Shown: positions 1-8,985, numbered from the stretch's first letter. The stretch is 64,000 bases of DNA from Rufibacter tibetensis (GCF_001310085.1 NZ_CP012643.1:1457001-1521000), one strand, 5' to 3'. Notes: a model not told the origin generated them from the letters alone. Program-made: numbers and translations.

Positions 1-706
1 TGTTCTTTTCTTTATTCTTTTCAATGATGTCTTCTAACTGCACCAGCATGTCTACTTCATTGACTACGCCGCAGGGACTATTGTCACCGTAGGGTTTGTC
101 ATATGGGTGCAACCACCAGTGGGAATCCAGCGCGATTAAGACAATTTCTTCCTCAATGAGCACTTCAAACGGACCAGGGCAACCATTACCTGGCACAAAG
201 AAATCTGTGCCCACCACAATGTTGCTGTCTGCCAGGTATTCTTCCACAAAACGCTCTTCGCGCACTACAGCATTCCAACCATCTGGCGTACCGCTTCCCC
301 CGCCCCAGTCATGGTTTCCGGGGATCATGTATTTCTCGCCTTTGTAGCCTTTCAGGATATCCAACTGCGCCTTCATGCGCTCTTCAGCGGTTTTGCGGTC
401 ATAGGCGTCCGGCTCAGGCAACCCGTTGTGGTAGATGTTGTCACCCAGGTACACCACGGCACTTTTTTCACCAGCCCGGTCAATCTGGGACTTCAGGTGC
501 ATTAAGGTAGGGTCAGGTTTGTCTGTGAGCGGCGCACCGGCATCACCAATTAAAAAGACGCTATAGATAATTTCAGAAGTGTCTTTGGGCGTTTGATCCT
601 GCCAGTTCTGGACATTGCGGGCGTAATAAGGTTTTGAGGTGGTACAAGCCTGCACCAGCCAAAACAAAGCGATGGGAAAGAAGAGGAGAAGGTATTTTTT
701 TTTCAT
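1..706 (-). CDS. Metallophosphoesterase lipoprotein (3' part outside window)
   Basis: The gene runs off the left edge, so only about 235 N-terminal residues are visible, from ATG at 706. The N-terminus is a lipoprotein signal (hydrophobic stretch, then LVQAC), so the product is probably anchored in the outer membrane or periplasm. Calcineurin-like phosphoesterase motifs follow in order: a metal-binding GDAG (in FLIGDAG), GDNIY, and GNHDW, then ALDSHWW. These bind the di-metal centre that hydrolyses phosphate esters. The substrate cannot be told from the sequence. Similar secreted metallophosphoesterases are common in Bacteroidota and some precede outer-membrane protein domains, so the missing C-terminus could hold another domain. 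Confidence 0.9.
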   Translation of the reverse strand, partial: MKKKYLLLFFPIALFWLVQACTTSKPYYARNVQNWQDQTPKDTSEIIYSVFLIGDAGAPLTDKPDPTLMHLKSQIDRAGEKSAVVYLGDNIYHNGLPEPDAYDRKTAEERMKAQLDILKGYKGEKYMIPGNHDWGGGSGTPDGWNAVVREERFVEEYLADSNIVVGTDFFVPGNGCPGPFEVLIEEEIVLIALDSHWWLHPYDKPYGDNSPCGVVNEVDMLVQLEDIIEKNKEKN

Positions 707-1318
707 GAATGGTTAGGTGGCAAAGCTTTTCACTTCTACTTACTTTTCTGGTTTGCACCAACGTCAGTAGAATGTAGTTCAACCTGTGAAAGCTGCTCTT
801 TATACGGAGCGGGCGCCTCTGAGATAACCCTTCCTCCCTTAAATAGCTTCTACAGGATATTTGCTCTATGACGTACGCAGGTGGGTTAGGGTTAGAATAA
901 ATTTTCTAGCCAGTTCTTTCCCGCTATCTTTACAAACGTTGGTGAGCAGGATTCCTTGTATTAGCGTTTCAACGCCCGTTTTCAGAAAAGAAGCCTAAAA
1001 TAGTGCCTGTTCAGCGCAGAGCAGCACCGTTCAAAAAACTTATCATGACTTATCTGGTTTACAGGTGAAGCTGCAGGCCGTTGAATCTCCTGCTCTGTTG
1101 TCTTTATACCCGCTTGTGGTTTTTGCGTATTTTACCAAGAACGGAGTAAAACTGGAATAAACACCTATGAAGGTTAGCCGTTTGGCAGCAGGTACATGAA
1201 TTCTGCTAACCTTACGCCCTAATTTCGCGTTGTACACCTTTGGATTTAACTATTGCGGAAGCCGCAAATTTGTGGCTTCATGACAAGTGCTACGGGCAAT
1301 ATCGCTCTCACCTACTTT
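707..1318. other. Intergenic region, no convincing gene
   Basis: This stretch separates the divergent metallophosphoesterase and HD-PycTM genes. Only short, unconvincing open frames are present. Near its right end, CACCTTTG (about 1235-1242) is one base from the Bacteroidetes -7 consensus TAnnTTTG and may drive the HD-PycTM gene. I see no RNA gene or clear terminator. Confidence 0.4.
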
Positions 1319-2506
1319 ATGGAAAACGAAGATCTCATCAGGAAAGCTGGAAACTATGTATTCACGCTTTTTAAAGAGAAATTATCTAAGAAACTAGTTT
1401 ACCACAACTACAAACACACGTTTGAGGTGGTAAAAGAGGCCAGACAATTGGCCGAGGGGTATTCATTACCTCCTGAAGATCTAGAAATACTGGTGCTGGC
1501 GGCCTGGTTTCATGACACCGGATACATTTCTACCTATGAAAACCATGAAGAGGAGAGCGTGGACATTGCCACCGCTTTTCTGACTGAAGAAAAGTACCCT
1601 CCTGAGAAAATTGAGCAGATCAACAACTGCATCATGGCCACCAAACACGGCTCTGTCACGCATCACCTGTTGGAAGACATTCTGGTAGATGCTGACATAG
1701 CCAATATTGGAAAAGAAACCTTCTTTGCCACCGCGGAGCTGCTGCGCGTAGAGTGGGAAATCTACCTGGGCCGCACCTTCTCTGATTTAGAGTGGGCCCA
1801 ATACCAATTAGACTTTCTGCTTTCGGTTTCCTTCCGGACTCAACCGGCACAGGCCAAATTCTCCAAGCAGTTAAGCAAAAACATCCAGACGCAGCGCACC
1901 CATCAGCAGGAGTTATCTAAAAAGAAAAAGAAGAAAGAGAAGAAGAACCGTGAGAACCTGGCCCAGCCTAAGCGGGGTATTGAGACCATGTTCAAAAGCA
2001 CCTATGATAACCACATCAGTCTAAGTGCCATTGCTGACAATAAAGCTAACATGATGATCAGCTTGAATGCCATTATCATGTCCATCATTATTACCTATCT
2101 GGGTACCAAGTCTTCCATCATTGGAGCTGAGTTCACCCGGAACCCGGTGCTGATGATTCCGGTGGGCATTCTGTTGGCGACTACACTGGCCTCAGTGATT
2201 TCGGCAATCATCTCGGCACAACCAGAGGTGACTAGTTTCCGGTTACGTCCAGACAAATTAACTAGCCGGCGCATTAACCTGTTGTTTTTCGGTAATTTCA
2301 CCAAAATACCCTTAGAAGACTTCCAGAACGGGATGCATGATATCATGAAGGACAAGAATGCCCTTTACAATAACATGATCACTGATATTTATTACTTAGG
2401 AGATGTATTGAAGAACAAGTACCGCTTGCTGCGCATTTCTTATACCATCTTCATGATAGGCATCATTTTGACCGTGGTTTCCTTTGTGATTGCCATTGCT
2501 AGGTAA
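1319..2506 (+). CDS. HD-domain phosphohydrolase fused to PycTM-type transmembrane effector domain
   Basis: With ATG at 1319 the product is 395 residues. Two further in-frame ATGs lie upstream (1253, 1280), but the MENEDLIRKAG start fits the usual start of the HD domain. Residues about 5-200 form an HD hydrolase domain: H33 in NYKH, the H65-D66 pair in WFHDTGY, and a later DAD motif, which are metal ligands for phosphodiester cleavage. A lysine-rich linker follows. Residues about 224-395 match the PycTM/DUF5706 membrane domain: a MFKSTYDNHISLS-type start, then hydrophobic segments near 245-262, 278-296 and 374-393. In Pycsar anti-phage systems PycTM is a membrane-disrupting effector triggered by cyclic UMP or CMP. 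An HD-PycTM fusion might sense or degrade a cyclic nucleotide, but this chromosomal form may be housekeeping. Confidence 0.85.
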   Translation: MENEDLIRKAGNYVFTLFKEKLSKKLVYHNYKHTFEVVKEARQLAEGYSLPPEDLEILVLAAWFHDTGYISTYENHEEESVDIATAFLTEEKYPPEKIEQINNCIMATKHGSVTHHLLEDILVDADIANIGKETFFATAELLRVEWEIYLGRTFSDLEWAQYQLDFLLSVSFRTQPAQAKFSKQLSKNIQTQRTHQQELSKKKKKKEKKNRENLAQPKRGIETMFKSTYDNHISLSAIADNKANMMISLNAIIMSIIITYLGTKSSIIGAEFTRNPVLMIPVGILLATTLASVISAIISAQPEVTSFRLRPDKLTSRRINLLFFGNFTKIPLEDFQNGMHDIMKDKNALYNNMITDIYYLGDVLKNKYRLLRISYTIFMIGIILTVVSFVIAIAR

Positions 2507-2521
2507 CTTAATTGGATCTAT

Positions 2522-2569
2522 AAAACCAGAAGAGGCGGCTGTTTCATAACAGCCGCCTCTTCTGGTTTT
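2522..2569. terminator. Bidirectional terminator between convergent genes
   Basis: A perfect 22-bp inverted repeat (2522-2543 and 2548-2569) with a TCAT loop. It has A-rich and T-rich ends on both strands and sits between the stops of the HD-PycTM and DUF2652 genes, so it can end transcription from both. Confidence 0.9.
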
Positions 2570-2585
2570 AAGGGTAATGTGATGT

Positions 2586-3737
2586 TTATTTCTGCCTGTT
2601 TTGGTGCAGTTGCTCACACAAAGCTTTTAGTTGCACAAAAGATGCTTTCATAAAGCCTTTGATTTGTTTCCGGCCAAAGTGATCATAGAAGTAATCCCCT
2701 ACAGAGACTCTGCTGTAATGAAACTCCAGGGTAAGGTTTGTACAACCATCTTCTTCGTGCAGAAAGTAAAAAACCAGTGAGTTAGGAAACATCTTGAAAT
2801 TAGCCATCTTCTCAATGACTTCCATCCGGCCTCCGGCTTCACGGCTTTGCAGGGTTTGCATTTCTATGGAACCACCTTTCTCCATTTCACAGATGTAGTT
2901 GGTGCCAATACGGTTCACTTTCCTGGTATCAAACTGGGCCCTTTTTACACGGTGCATCCATTTGGGCTTAAGCCGGTAATTCTGAATCACGCGCAACACC
3001 AGATCTACCGGGGCTTTTATCTGATCCTTCAATGAGAAAGTGTTTGGGTACTGCTTGAGCGTATGCTCTGTTTCAGGGTCAGTTACCAAAAGGCGCAGGG
3101 GCGTAAGAAAGGCATACTTATAACGGATGTCTCCTACGTGCTCATAGTTGTTCATGCCGTCTTTCAGCTGAGACCATTCAAAGCTCTGCTTCACCACTTC
3201 GGGCTTCTGGGTGTTCAGATAGCCTTCTGTTAGGAGCACGTATTCTGAGCCTTCTATGCTGTTCTTCAACAGACGGTGGGCCAAAATCACGTCAGTACCC
3301 ATGAGTTTGGTATGGTCTCTTATTTGGGTCACGCTAATGCGCCCGTAATGCACCACAATCTTAAGCGTGAGCTTGTTATCTGAGAGTTTGGGGCCTGCCA
3401 TAATTTCATCGCCCTCCATAATACGCAGGTAATTCTGAAAATCCAGGAAAATCTGTTTGCACTGGCCTACCAACTGCTCAATGGCTGGCGCCTCTCCCAA
3501 TTTATAGAAAAGGATAGCGTCACCCTGAATTTCGCACACTTCCATGTTCAGGATGTTGGCTTCAATGATGATTTCCAGCAGGTCTGCAATAAGGTTACGG
3601 CTGTACTGCACCCCATTTTCATGCATGAAACGGGTAAAGCCACTTATATCCGGAATAAACAACAGCGCTGGCTGTGAGTCATCCGCCTCATGAGTTGCTA
3701 TAGAAATATTGGTTACTGTTGACTCCATGGAATACAA
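2586..3737 (-). CDS. DUF2652 protein: class III nucleotide-cyclase-like domain plus SRPBCC-like domain
   Basis: 383 residues. The N-terminal half resembles class III adenylate/guanylate cyclases: IPDISGFTRF carries one metal-site Asp (D30), EIQGDAILF the second (D73), and MGTDVILAHRL aligns with the cyclase helix usually written VNxAxR. In that helix the catalytic Asn is Ile (I151), while the Arg (R155) is kept, so activity is uncertain. Residues about 235-375 look like an SRPBCC/polyketide-cyclase-type fold (TFSLKDQIKAPVDLVLRVI and onward). The gene is convergent with the HD-PycTM gene and shares its terminator, so the two are not co-transcribed. Its biochemical role is not established. A second ATG lies three codons downstream (3728). 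Confidence 0.85.
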   Translation of the reverse strand: MYSMESTVTNISIATHEADDSQPALLFIPDISGFTRFMHENGVQYSRNLIADLLEIIIEANILNMEVCEIQGDAILFYKLGEAPAIEQLVGQCKQIFLDFQNYLRIMEGDEIMAGPKLSDNKLTLKIVVHYGRISVTQIRDHTKLMGTDVILAHRLLKNSIEGSEYVLLTEGYLNTQKPEVVKQSFEWSQLKDGMNNYEHVGDIRYKYAFLTPLRLLVTDPETEHTLKQYPNTFSLKDQIKAPVDLVLRVIQNYRLKPKWMHRVKRAQFDTRKVNRIGTNYICEMEKGGSIEMQTLQSREAGGRMEVIEKMANFKMFPNSLVFYFLHEEDGCTNLTLEFHYSRVSVGDYFYDHFGRKQIKGFMKASFVQLKALCEQLHQNRQK

Positions 3738-4105
3738 ACTAAGTCAGAAGTCTTTCAGTTGAAGCATTCAACTAATGTCATCCTTGTTGGATTACCTACC
3801 AACGCCACATATACGTGATTCAAGGGTATTCCTTTGCCTTTGATAGGAACTTGTTTCTAAAATTTTAACGTCCTGCTTTCCACCTGTTCTATTAATAAAG
3901 ACATCAGCCCTAAAAACAGACAAAAATAGGTGTACGGACCTGCCACACACTTGATCAAAAGTTCTGCCAATTAATCAGAACAAATAAAGCAATTCAGGAA
4001 TTTAGGCAAGAATCTATCAAAGGGAGGGCTTTTAATGATGGAGAAACACCTCTGCCCTTTTACCAATAAGTACAAATACCCTGCTCAATGGCAGAAAGAA
4101 AGGCA
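3738..4105. other. Intergenic region, no gene seen
   Basis: A+T-rich stretch upstream of the DUF2652 gene and downstream of the small basic protein gene. I found no ORF with protein-like composition, no RNA gene and no repeat. Confidence 0.4.
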
Positions 4106-4106
4106 T

Positions 4107-4149
4107 AAAAAAAGGAGTAAAGGGCCAGATGAATGGCTCCTTTCACTCC
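4107..4149 (-). terminator. Terminator of the small basic protein gene
   Basis: Read on the minus strand, GGAGTGAAAGGAGCC and GGCCCTTTACTCC form an imperfect stem around an 8-nt loop. A run of seven T follows (4107-4113 on the plus strand as A). It lies just past the stop at 4173. Confidence 0.75.
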
Positions 4150-4172
4150 TCTACATGAAGCCTAAGTTCTTC

Positions 4173-4373
4173 TTAGGAATTAGCTTCTGAGTTCTTTGGC
4201 TTACGGCCTCTTTTTGCGCCTTTAGGCTTATTCAAAGAATCTGGAATTTGATTTAGTGCTTCGTTCATTTGGCTGAAAATGCCCAGCATCAATTGAACAT
4301 CTTCCACATTTTGGCAGTCACGGATTACCTCCATCTGCATTTTATCAAGCTTACTTTTAAGTTGTTCTCTCAT
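4173..4373 (-). CDS. Small basic protein with AT-hook-like tail
   Basis: 66 residues: an amphipathic helical N-terminal part (KSKLDKMQMEVIRDCQ), then a basic tail KGAKRGRKPKN. The RGRKPK core resembles an AT-hook, which binds the minor groove of A+T-rich DNA. I do not recognise a named family. That this is a real gene is supported by a promoter upstream (4406-4437) and an intrinsic terminator downstream. A nucleic-acid-binding role is inferred only from the tail. Confidence 0.7.
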   Translation of the reverse strand: MREQLKSKLDKMQMEVIRDCQNVEDVQLMLGIFSQMNEALNQIPDSLNKPKGAKRGRKPKNSEANS

Positions 4374-4405
4374 AATTTTTAAGTTGTAGTATAATTAAGT
4401 CGGTG

Positions 4406-4437
4406 CAAAGATATAAATTACGCTGAATGTTCAACAA
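4406..4437 (-). promoter_or_regulatory. Promoter of the small basic protein gene
   Basis: On the minus strand, TATCTTTG (4406-4413) matches the Bacteroidetes -7 consensus TAnnTTTG. TTG (4435-4437) lies 21 bp upstream as the -33 element. The predicted start site gives a leader of roughly 25 nt. Confidence 0.65.
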
Positions 4438-4681
4438 TCAGCGCACAATCGTTCCGATTAATTTATACTTACAGTATAGCAATTAATTTGTTGCTTTTTT
4501 TCTAAAATTAACCTTCTAATTAACCAACCTAATTAGAGATTGATATTCTTAAGGATCAAAATTAAGTGCTAACTCATTTTAATCTTCAGAAAGACGCAAT
4601 TGGTATTCCTGTTTAAAAAAAGCGGGAATTTTGCATACTCTAGGCATAAACCCAAGAATGAATCTTTAATTGCAGGGCTAT

Positions 4682-4715
4682 TTGTTTTCTGGAAACTAAT
4701 TTTACTTTACTTTTG
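4682..4715 (+). promoter_or_regulatory. Promoter of tRNA-Arg
   Basis: TTG (4682-4684) and TACTTTTG (4708-4715, a full TAnnTTTG match) are separated by 23 bp, slightly long. They lie 27 bp before the tRNA. Confidence 0.55.
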
Positions 4716-4742
4716 CAAAGCAGTGAAAAATCTTTTGTTGCG

Positions 4743-4814
4743 GGCTTCGTAGTTCAACGGATAGAATAGACGTTTCCTAAACGTTAGATATGGGTTCGAT
4801 TCCCGTCGAGGCCA
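4743..4814 (+). tRNA. tRNA-Arg (anticodon CCT)
   Basis: 72 nt fold as a cloverleaf. Acceptor GGCTTCG pairs with CGAGGCC (one G-U). The T arm is ATGGG-TTCGATT-CCCGT. The anticodon stem GACGT/ACGTT encloses TTCCTAA, giving anticodon CCT, which reads AGG. The discriminator is A and no CCA is encoded. A terminator hairpin follows directly. Confidence 0.95.
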
Positions 4815-4819
4815 CTACT

Positions 4820-4850
4820 AAACCCTTTGGTGTGCTACCAAAGGGTTTTT
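4820..4850 (+). terminator. Terminator after tRNA-Arg
   Basis: AAACCCTTTGG and CCAAAGGGTTT form an 11-bp stem around a 7-nt loop, followed by T residues. Confidence 0.85.
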
Positions 4851-5862
4851 AATTGCCTTTTACTTATCTCTTCCCTGCAGAAATCCACATTTCCTTTGGA
4901 GTACGCCTTAAAACCTTTTCAAGCCTATCTTTCCTCTTTATAACGCACTTTTCCTAGCTCTTTGTAATATCCTGCCGTGCTTTGCCTAAAAGCTTATAAA
5001 CTTTCACCCATTACCCTCCTATTTTGTACAGAGTAAATCTCTTTACCAGAATTGCACTTGCATAGAATATTTAATTTTCTGCGGGTGGTTCCATTTTCTT
5101 TCGTAATTCCTGAAAGAGCTAAGAAAATGAAATTTATATTTTCTTTGCTCAATAGTATAACCGGATAACCACAAGGTTCCATTGTCCTGAAGCTATTTAA
5201 GTAAAACTATCCAAACAGCTTGATTTATAACATCTTCTCCATTCAAGAAAATAGAACCCGCACATCATTAAGCTTTACTAACGCACTTTCCCTGATAGCT
5301 TTTCTTAATTTCGATTATTACACCTTTTCTGACTCCAAAGAAAATAAGACAGATGAAGTGAGAAACTATTTTAGGGCATGTTACCCCCTATATTGGTTGG
5401 ACTTTTTACATACTCTGGTTACTTCTTACTGATAATTTTAAAGCAGCAGATATCCTATTCTTTTTACTCCATTTGCCAAAGAATTTTAGAAGTGCACCAA
5501 GGCAGCTTTTAGCGATAAAGCTATTCAAAGCGAAAGTTCTACTTACATTCAAAGAGAGAATACATAAACTAAAATCAATTCAAACTCCCCTCATACAATG
5601 AGCCCTAATCTTGAAAAACCTAAAGAATAAACTAGCCCTTTTTCAATTTCTATCTGCTCTATGGAGAAAGGTGCACCCTGAACATTTCCTCTGATTACAA
5701 CTAGATCTCTCTTTCATTGGTCTAGGATATTCTTAAACTTCCTACTGCCGATTAGTCAAGGAGTGCAAAAATGGGGCCCTCAGCTACTTTGTTAGCAAAG
5801 CGTCTTTTCCTGAGATTAGCCTAGTATTGATGGGACACAACTAATTGGCTGAGGAAAGCTGG
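4851..5862. other. A+T-rich gene-poor kilobase
   Basis: About 1 kb with no convincing gene. The longest open frames (61-70 codons, for example 5220-5432) have composition expected of random A+T-rich sequence and lack promoter or terminator. I see no tRNA, array or transposase remnant. A degraded gene or an unrecognised small RNA cannot be excluded. Confidence 0.4.
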
Positions 5863-5901
5863 CGTATTGAGAAACCCAACTGACGTATTGAGAAACCCAA
5901 C
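5863..5901. repeat. Tandem 21-bp duplication
   Basis: CGTATTGAGAAACCCAAC occurs at 5863-5880 and again at 5884-5901, a period of 21 bp. The second copy runs into the upstream arm of the following terminator. Confidence 0.9.
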
Positions 5902-5942
5902 AAAAAGGCCAAGCCCTCAGGAGAGCTTGGCCTTTTTGTTGG
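5897..5942. terminator. Terminator of the T9SS-sorted small protein gene
   Basis: A perfect 18-bp inverted repeat (5897-5914 and 5925-5942) with a 10-nt loop and an internal A5/T5 tract. On the minus strand it follows the stop at 5954. Confidence 0.85.
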
Positions 5943-5953
5943 ATTTCTTAAAA

Positions 5954-6322
5954 CTACTTCAGAATCACTTTTCTGACTTCACTGTAAGAGGAGGTTTCCA
6001 ATTTAACGTAGTACAAGCCTTTGGCAAGTTTGTTTAAATCCAGGGTTCTTAAGTAATGGGTATTTGGATCTTGAATCACCTCGCGGTACACCACATTTCC
6101 TATCACATTCATGATGCGTAGATCAGTTTTTTTACCTTCAAAACCTTCCAGAGAAATGGTAATTTGCCCGTTAGAAGGGTTAGGATACACAGACATAGAC
6201 TGGTCTTCTACATCTACTTTTGCCTCATTCTTCTGCTCTGTGGGTAGTGCCCGGGTTCTTACCTGCGCGGGTACCTTAAAGAAGGTGAGACAAATAATCA
6301 ATAAGAGTATAAGGTGTTTCAT
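5954..6322 (-). CDS. Small secreted protein with type IX sorting domain
   Basis: 122 residues. A Sec signal (MKHLILLLIICLTFFKVPAQ) is followed by about 25 linker residues and a C-terminal type A T9SS sorting domain. The domain shows SVYPNPSNGQITISL at its start, GLYYVKLE near its end and KVILK at the C-terminus. This domain directs Bacteroidota proteins across the outer membrane by the type IX system and is usually cleaved. Here there is almost no cargo before it, which is unusual: the mature product would be a short linker peptide, or the sorting domain itself is the functional part. Function unknown. Confidence 0.85.
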   Translation of the reverse strand: MKHLILLLIICLTFFKVPAQVRTRALPTEQKNEAKVDVEDQSMSVYPNPSNGQITISLEGFEGKKTDLRIMNVIGNVVYREVIQDPNTHYLRTLDLNKLAKGLYYVKLETSSYSEVRKVILK

Positions 6323-6484
6323 GAGTTTTCTTTAATCTTGAGTACTAAACCTTTAGAACCGTCTGCACATTTTCATAACGAGCAATACAGGGCCTTGGTT
6401 TTGGATTTTACACTAAACAACTAACCAAAAATACGGTTTCAGAGAACAGCAATTGAACATATTCAACATTCCCGTATAAACCAT

Positions 6485-7603
6485 ATGAGCAACCGCAAAG
6501 CCATTATCATTGGAGGAGGATTAGCCGGTCTGGTGAATGCTTTGCAACTATCAAGCCAAGGCGTAGAAGTGACACTGGTTGAGAAAAAAAGGTTTCCTTT
6601 TCACAAAGTCTGTGGCGAATACGTGTCCAATGAGGTGCTTCCCTTTCTGAAAACCCTTGGGGTAGAGATAGAAGACTTAAGACCTGCGCACTTAACCCAT
6701 TTCGTGCTTTCCTCGCCCAAAGGCCGCACTTTACAGACCCCACTGGACTTAGGAGGCTTCGGCGTAAGCCGATATACTTTGGACCATTATTTATTCCAGT
6801 TAGCCCAAAAGCAAGGGGTGACGTTTCGGCAGCAGGTAAGCGCCACCGACGTTCTCTTTAAAGAAGAAGCCTTCACTGTTACCCTTTCTACTGGGGAGCA
6901 ACTGCAGGCTTCGGTAGTTATTGGGGCGTATGGCAAGCGCAGTGCCCTGGACCGGCGGTTCAACCGAAGTTTTTTTGAGGAACGGTCACCGTACCTGGCT
7001 GTGAAATACCATCTCAAAACGCAACTGCCCAAGCATGTCATCTCTCTGCACAACTTTGCTGATGGCTACGCGGGGGTTTCGGCCATTGAAGAAGACCGCT
7101 ACTGCTTTTGCTATCTCACCACCCGGCAGAATTTGAAACGCCACGGCACCATTGCGCAGATGGAGGCAAAGGAACTCAGTAAAAACCCCTGGCTTCGGGA
7201 CCTATTGCAAAACAGTGAATTTCTTTATAATCAACCTGAAGTCATCAACGAAATCTCATTCGCACCCAAAGCCTGCCTGGAAGATCACGTGCTCATGAGC
7301 GGCGATGCTGCTGGGTTGATCACCCCACTTTGCGGCAACGGCATGGCCATGGCTATTCACTCGGCGAAAATTTTATCTGAACAGGTGCTGCTTTTCCTGA
7401 ATGGCCAACAAACAAGGACGCAAATGGAAGCCAACTACATCACTCAGTGGCAAAAGCAATTTGGCGCGAGGCTACAAACCGGACGATTGGTTCAGCGCCT
7501 GTTTGGGCACCCAGTGCTGTCTGAGATAACAGTAACCGGCCTGAAGTACCTTCCGGGAGCAGTAAAAGCAATTATGCGTCGTACGCATGGCAAGCCTTTC
7601 TAA
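6485..7603 (+). CDS. FAD-dependent oxidoreductase of the phenolic-lipid-type operon
   Basis: 372 residues. The N-terminal Rossmann motif GGGLAG (10-15) and the acidic end of beta-2 (VTLVEKKRFP) bind FAD. A second FAD motif, SGDAAGLITPLCGNGM, lies near 272-287. Overall it belongs to the geranylgeranyl-reductase/UbiH-like flavoproteins. The gene precedes a type III polyketide synthase and a methyltransferase, the same gene set as srsC-srsA-srsB of Streptomyces griseus, where the flavoprotein oxidises alkylresorcinols to quinones. By analogy it may hydroxylate or reduce the polyketide product. The 272-bp gap to the synthase leaves co-transcription uncertain. The exact reaction is inferred. Confidence 0.85.
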   Translation: MSNRKAIIIGGGLAGLVNALQLSSQGVEVTLVEKKRFPFHKVCGEYVSNEVLPFLKTLGVEIEDLRPAHLTHFVLSSPKGRTLQTPLDLGGFGVSRYTLDHYLFQLAQKQGVTFRQQVSATDVLFKEEAFTVTLSTGEQLQASVVIGAYGKRSALDRRFNRSFFEERSPYLAVKYHLKTQLPKHVISLHNFADGYAGVSAIEEDRYCFCYLTTRQNLKRHGTIAQMEAKELSKNPWLRDLLQNSEFLYNQPEVINEISFAPKACLEDHVLMSGDAAGLITPLCGNGMAMAIHSAKILSEQVLLFLNGQQTRTQMEANYITQWQKQFGARLQTGRLVQRLFGHPVLSEITVTGLKYLPGAVKAIMRRTHGKPF

Positions 7604-7875
7604 AAATAAGGAATAGGCCTTTAGGTGATCTTTGCACTTTCCAGTTTTTGTATCATTCCCCCAAAATGCCTCTTAATCAACAATCTCAATCTGCTTAAAA
7701 CGCGTAGGTCAAAAGGACAAGAAGGTTGCGGGTGCCTGCCTACGTATTAAAACCTGAACCAGCGGGAAGCAGTATGAGAAAAACAGCAGGCGGGCATTCC
7801 TTTTCTCCCAAGTGTGCTGGCAAATCTGCACGGGCTTTGTAAACATCTTGCTGCTTTTTTTCTTATACTTAATAT

Positions 7876-8985
7876 ATGAAGAGTTACCTCTGCGCCATCG
7901 GCACGGCTAATCCACCGCATGCTTTCCCTCAGCAGCAAATTGCTGACTTTATGGCCGAGGCCCTTCAGCTAGACGAACAGAACACCCGAAAACTTAAAGC
8001 CCTGTACCGGGTGTCGGGCATTGACCAACGGCACACGACCTTACCCGACTATGGCCGCCAGAACGGCGAATTTGAGTTCTACCCCAATACCCCCGGTTTG
8101 GAGCCATTTCCATCTGTGGGCGACCGCATGCGGGAATACCGAAAATCGGCTTTGCCGCTTTCTGTGGAAGCGGCGCAAGAATGTTTGGCGCAACTCCCTA
8201 ACCTGGCCGTAAACCAGATCACTCATTTGATAACTGTTAGTTGCACGGGCATGTACGCCCCCGGGCTAGACATTGAATTGGTGGAAGCCTTAGGTTTACC
8301 CACCCATGTAGAACGCACCTGCATCAACTTCATGGGCTGCTATGCAGCCTTCAATGCCCTAAAAGTGGCCGACACTATTTGCCGCGCCCACGCGAATGCA
8401 CGGGTGTTGATTGTCTGCACCGAGCTTTGTACCCTGCATTTTCAAAAACAGGCCGAAAGCGATCATCTGGTGTCAAACGCCCTCTTTGCTGATGGGGCTG
8501 CCGCGGTAGTGGTAAGTCCGCAACCACTATCATCTTTGTCATTGCGCGTAGATGCTTTTCATTGCGATTTGGCCCCTTCCGGTCAGAAAGAAATGGCGTG
8601 GCACATCCATGATTTTGGGTTTGAGATGACGCTTTCCTCCTATGTGCCAGCCTTGATCAAACAGGGCATTGGCCAGTTGACGCAGTCTTTGCTGAAGAAG
8701 TTGAACCTGAAACTGGAAGAAGTAGAATTCTTTGCCATTCACCCGGGCGGGCGAAAGATATTGGAAGTAATTGAGCAGGCTTTGGGTCTCACGGCCAAAG
8801 ACAACCGGCACGCCTACCAGGTGCTTCGGCAGTTTGGCAACATGTCCTCTGCTACCGTGCTGTTTGTTTTGCAGGCGCTTTGGCAGGAATTACAACCCGA
8901 CCGCCACGAGGCTCCTATCCTGAGCTTTGCCTTTGGCCCTGGGCTCACCTTAGAATCTATGCTGCTTTCCGTGCACTATGTTTAA
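7876..8985 (+). CDS. Type III polyketide synthase
   Basis: 369 residues, the usual length of the chalcone/stilbene synthase superfamily. The Cys-His-Asn triad is complete: C155 in NFMGCYAAFNAL, H289 in AIHPGG, N322 in FGNMSSATVLF. The C-terminal loop FAFGPGLTLE matches the family GFGPG signature. Such enzymes extend an acyl starter with malonyl-CoA and cyclise it. Bacterial members often make alkylresorcinols or alkylpyrones from fatty acyl starters. The 8-bp overlap with the next gene indicates translational coupling. The starter unit and ring type cannot be read from the sequence. Confidence 0.93.
   Translation: MKSYLCAIGTANPPHAFPQQQIADFMAEALQLDEQNTRKLKALYRVSGIDQRHTTLPDYGRQNGEFEFYPNTPGLEPFPSVGDRMREYRKSALPLSVEAAQECLAQLPNLAVNQITHLITVSCTGMYAPGLDIELVEALGLPTHVERTCINFMGCYAAFNALKVADTICRAHANARVLIVCTELCTLHFQKQAESDHLVSNALFADGAAAVVVSPQPLSSLSLRVDAFHCDLAPSGQKEMAWHIHDFGFEMTLSSYVPALIKQGIGQLTQSLLKKLNLKLEEVEFFAIHPGGRKILEVIEQALGLTAKDNRHAYQVLRQFGNMSSATVLFVLQALWQELQPDRHEAPILSFAFGPGLTLESMLLSVHYV

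Larger units (their letters stand above)
4374..4742. other. A+T-rich intergenic region with two promoters
   Basis: Apart from the minus-strand promoter at 4406-4437 and the plus-strand tRNA promoter at 4682-4715, nothing coding is visible. Confidence 0.4.

Noticed and set aside
2586-3737. Calling DUF2652 a proven adenylate cyclase
   Set aside because: The catalytic Asn is replaced by Ile and no biochemical data are available from the sequence.
5220-5432. 70-codon open frame as a gene
   Set aside because: Composition fits chance in A+T-rich DNA; no promoter, terminator or family features.
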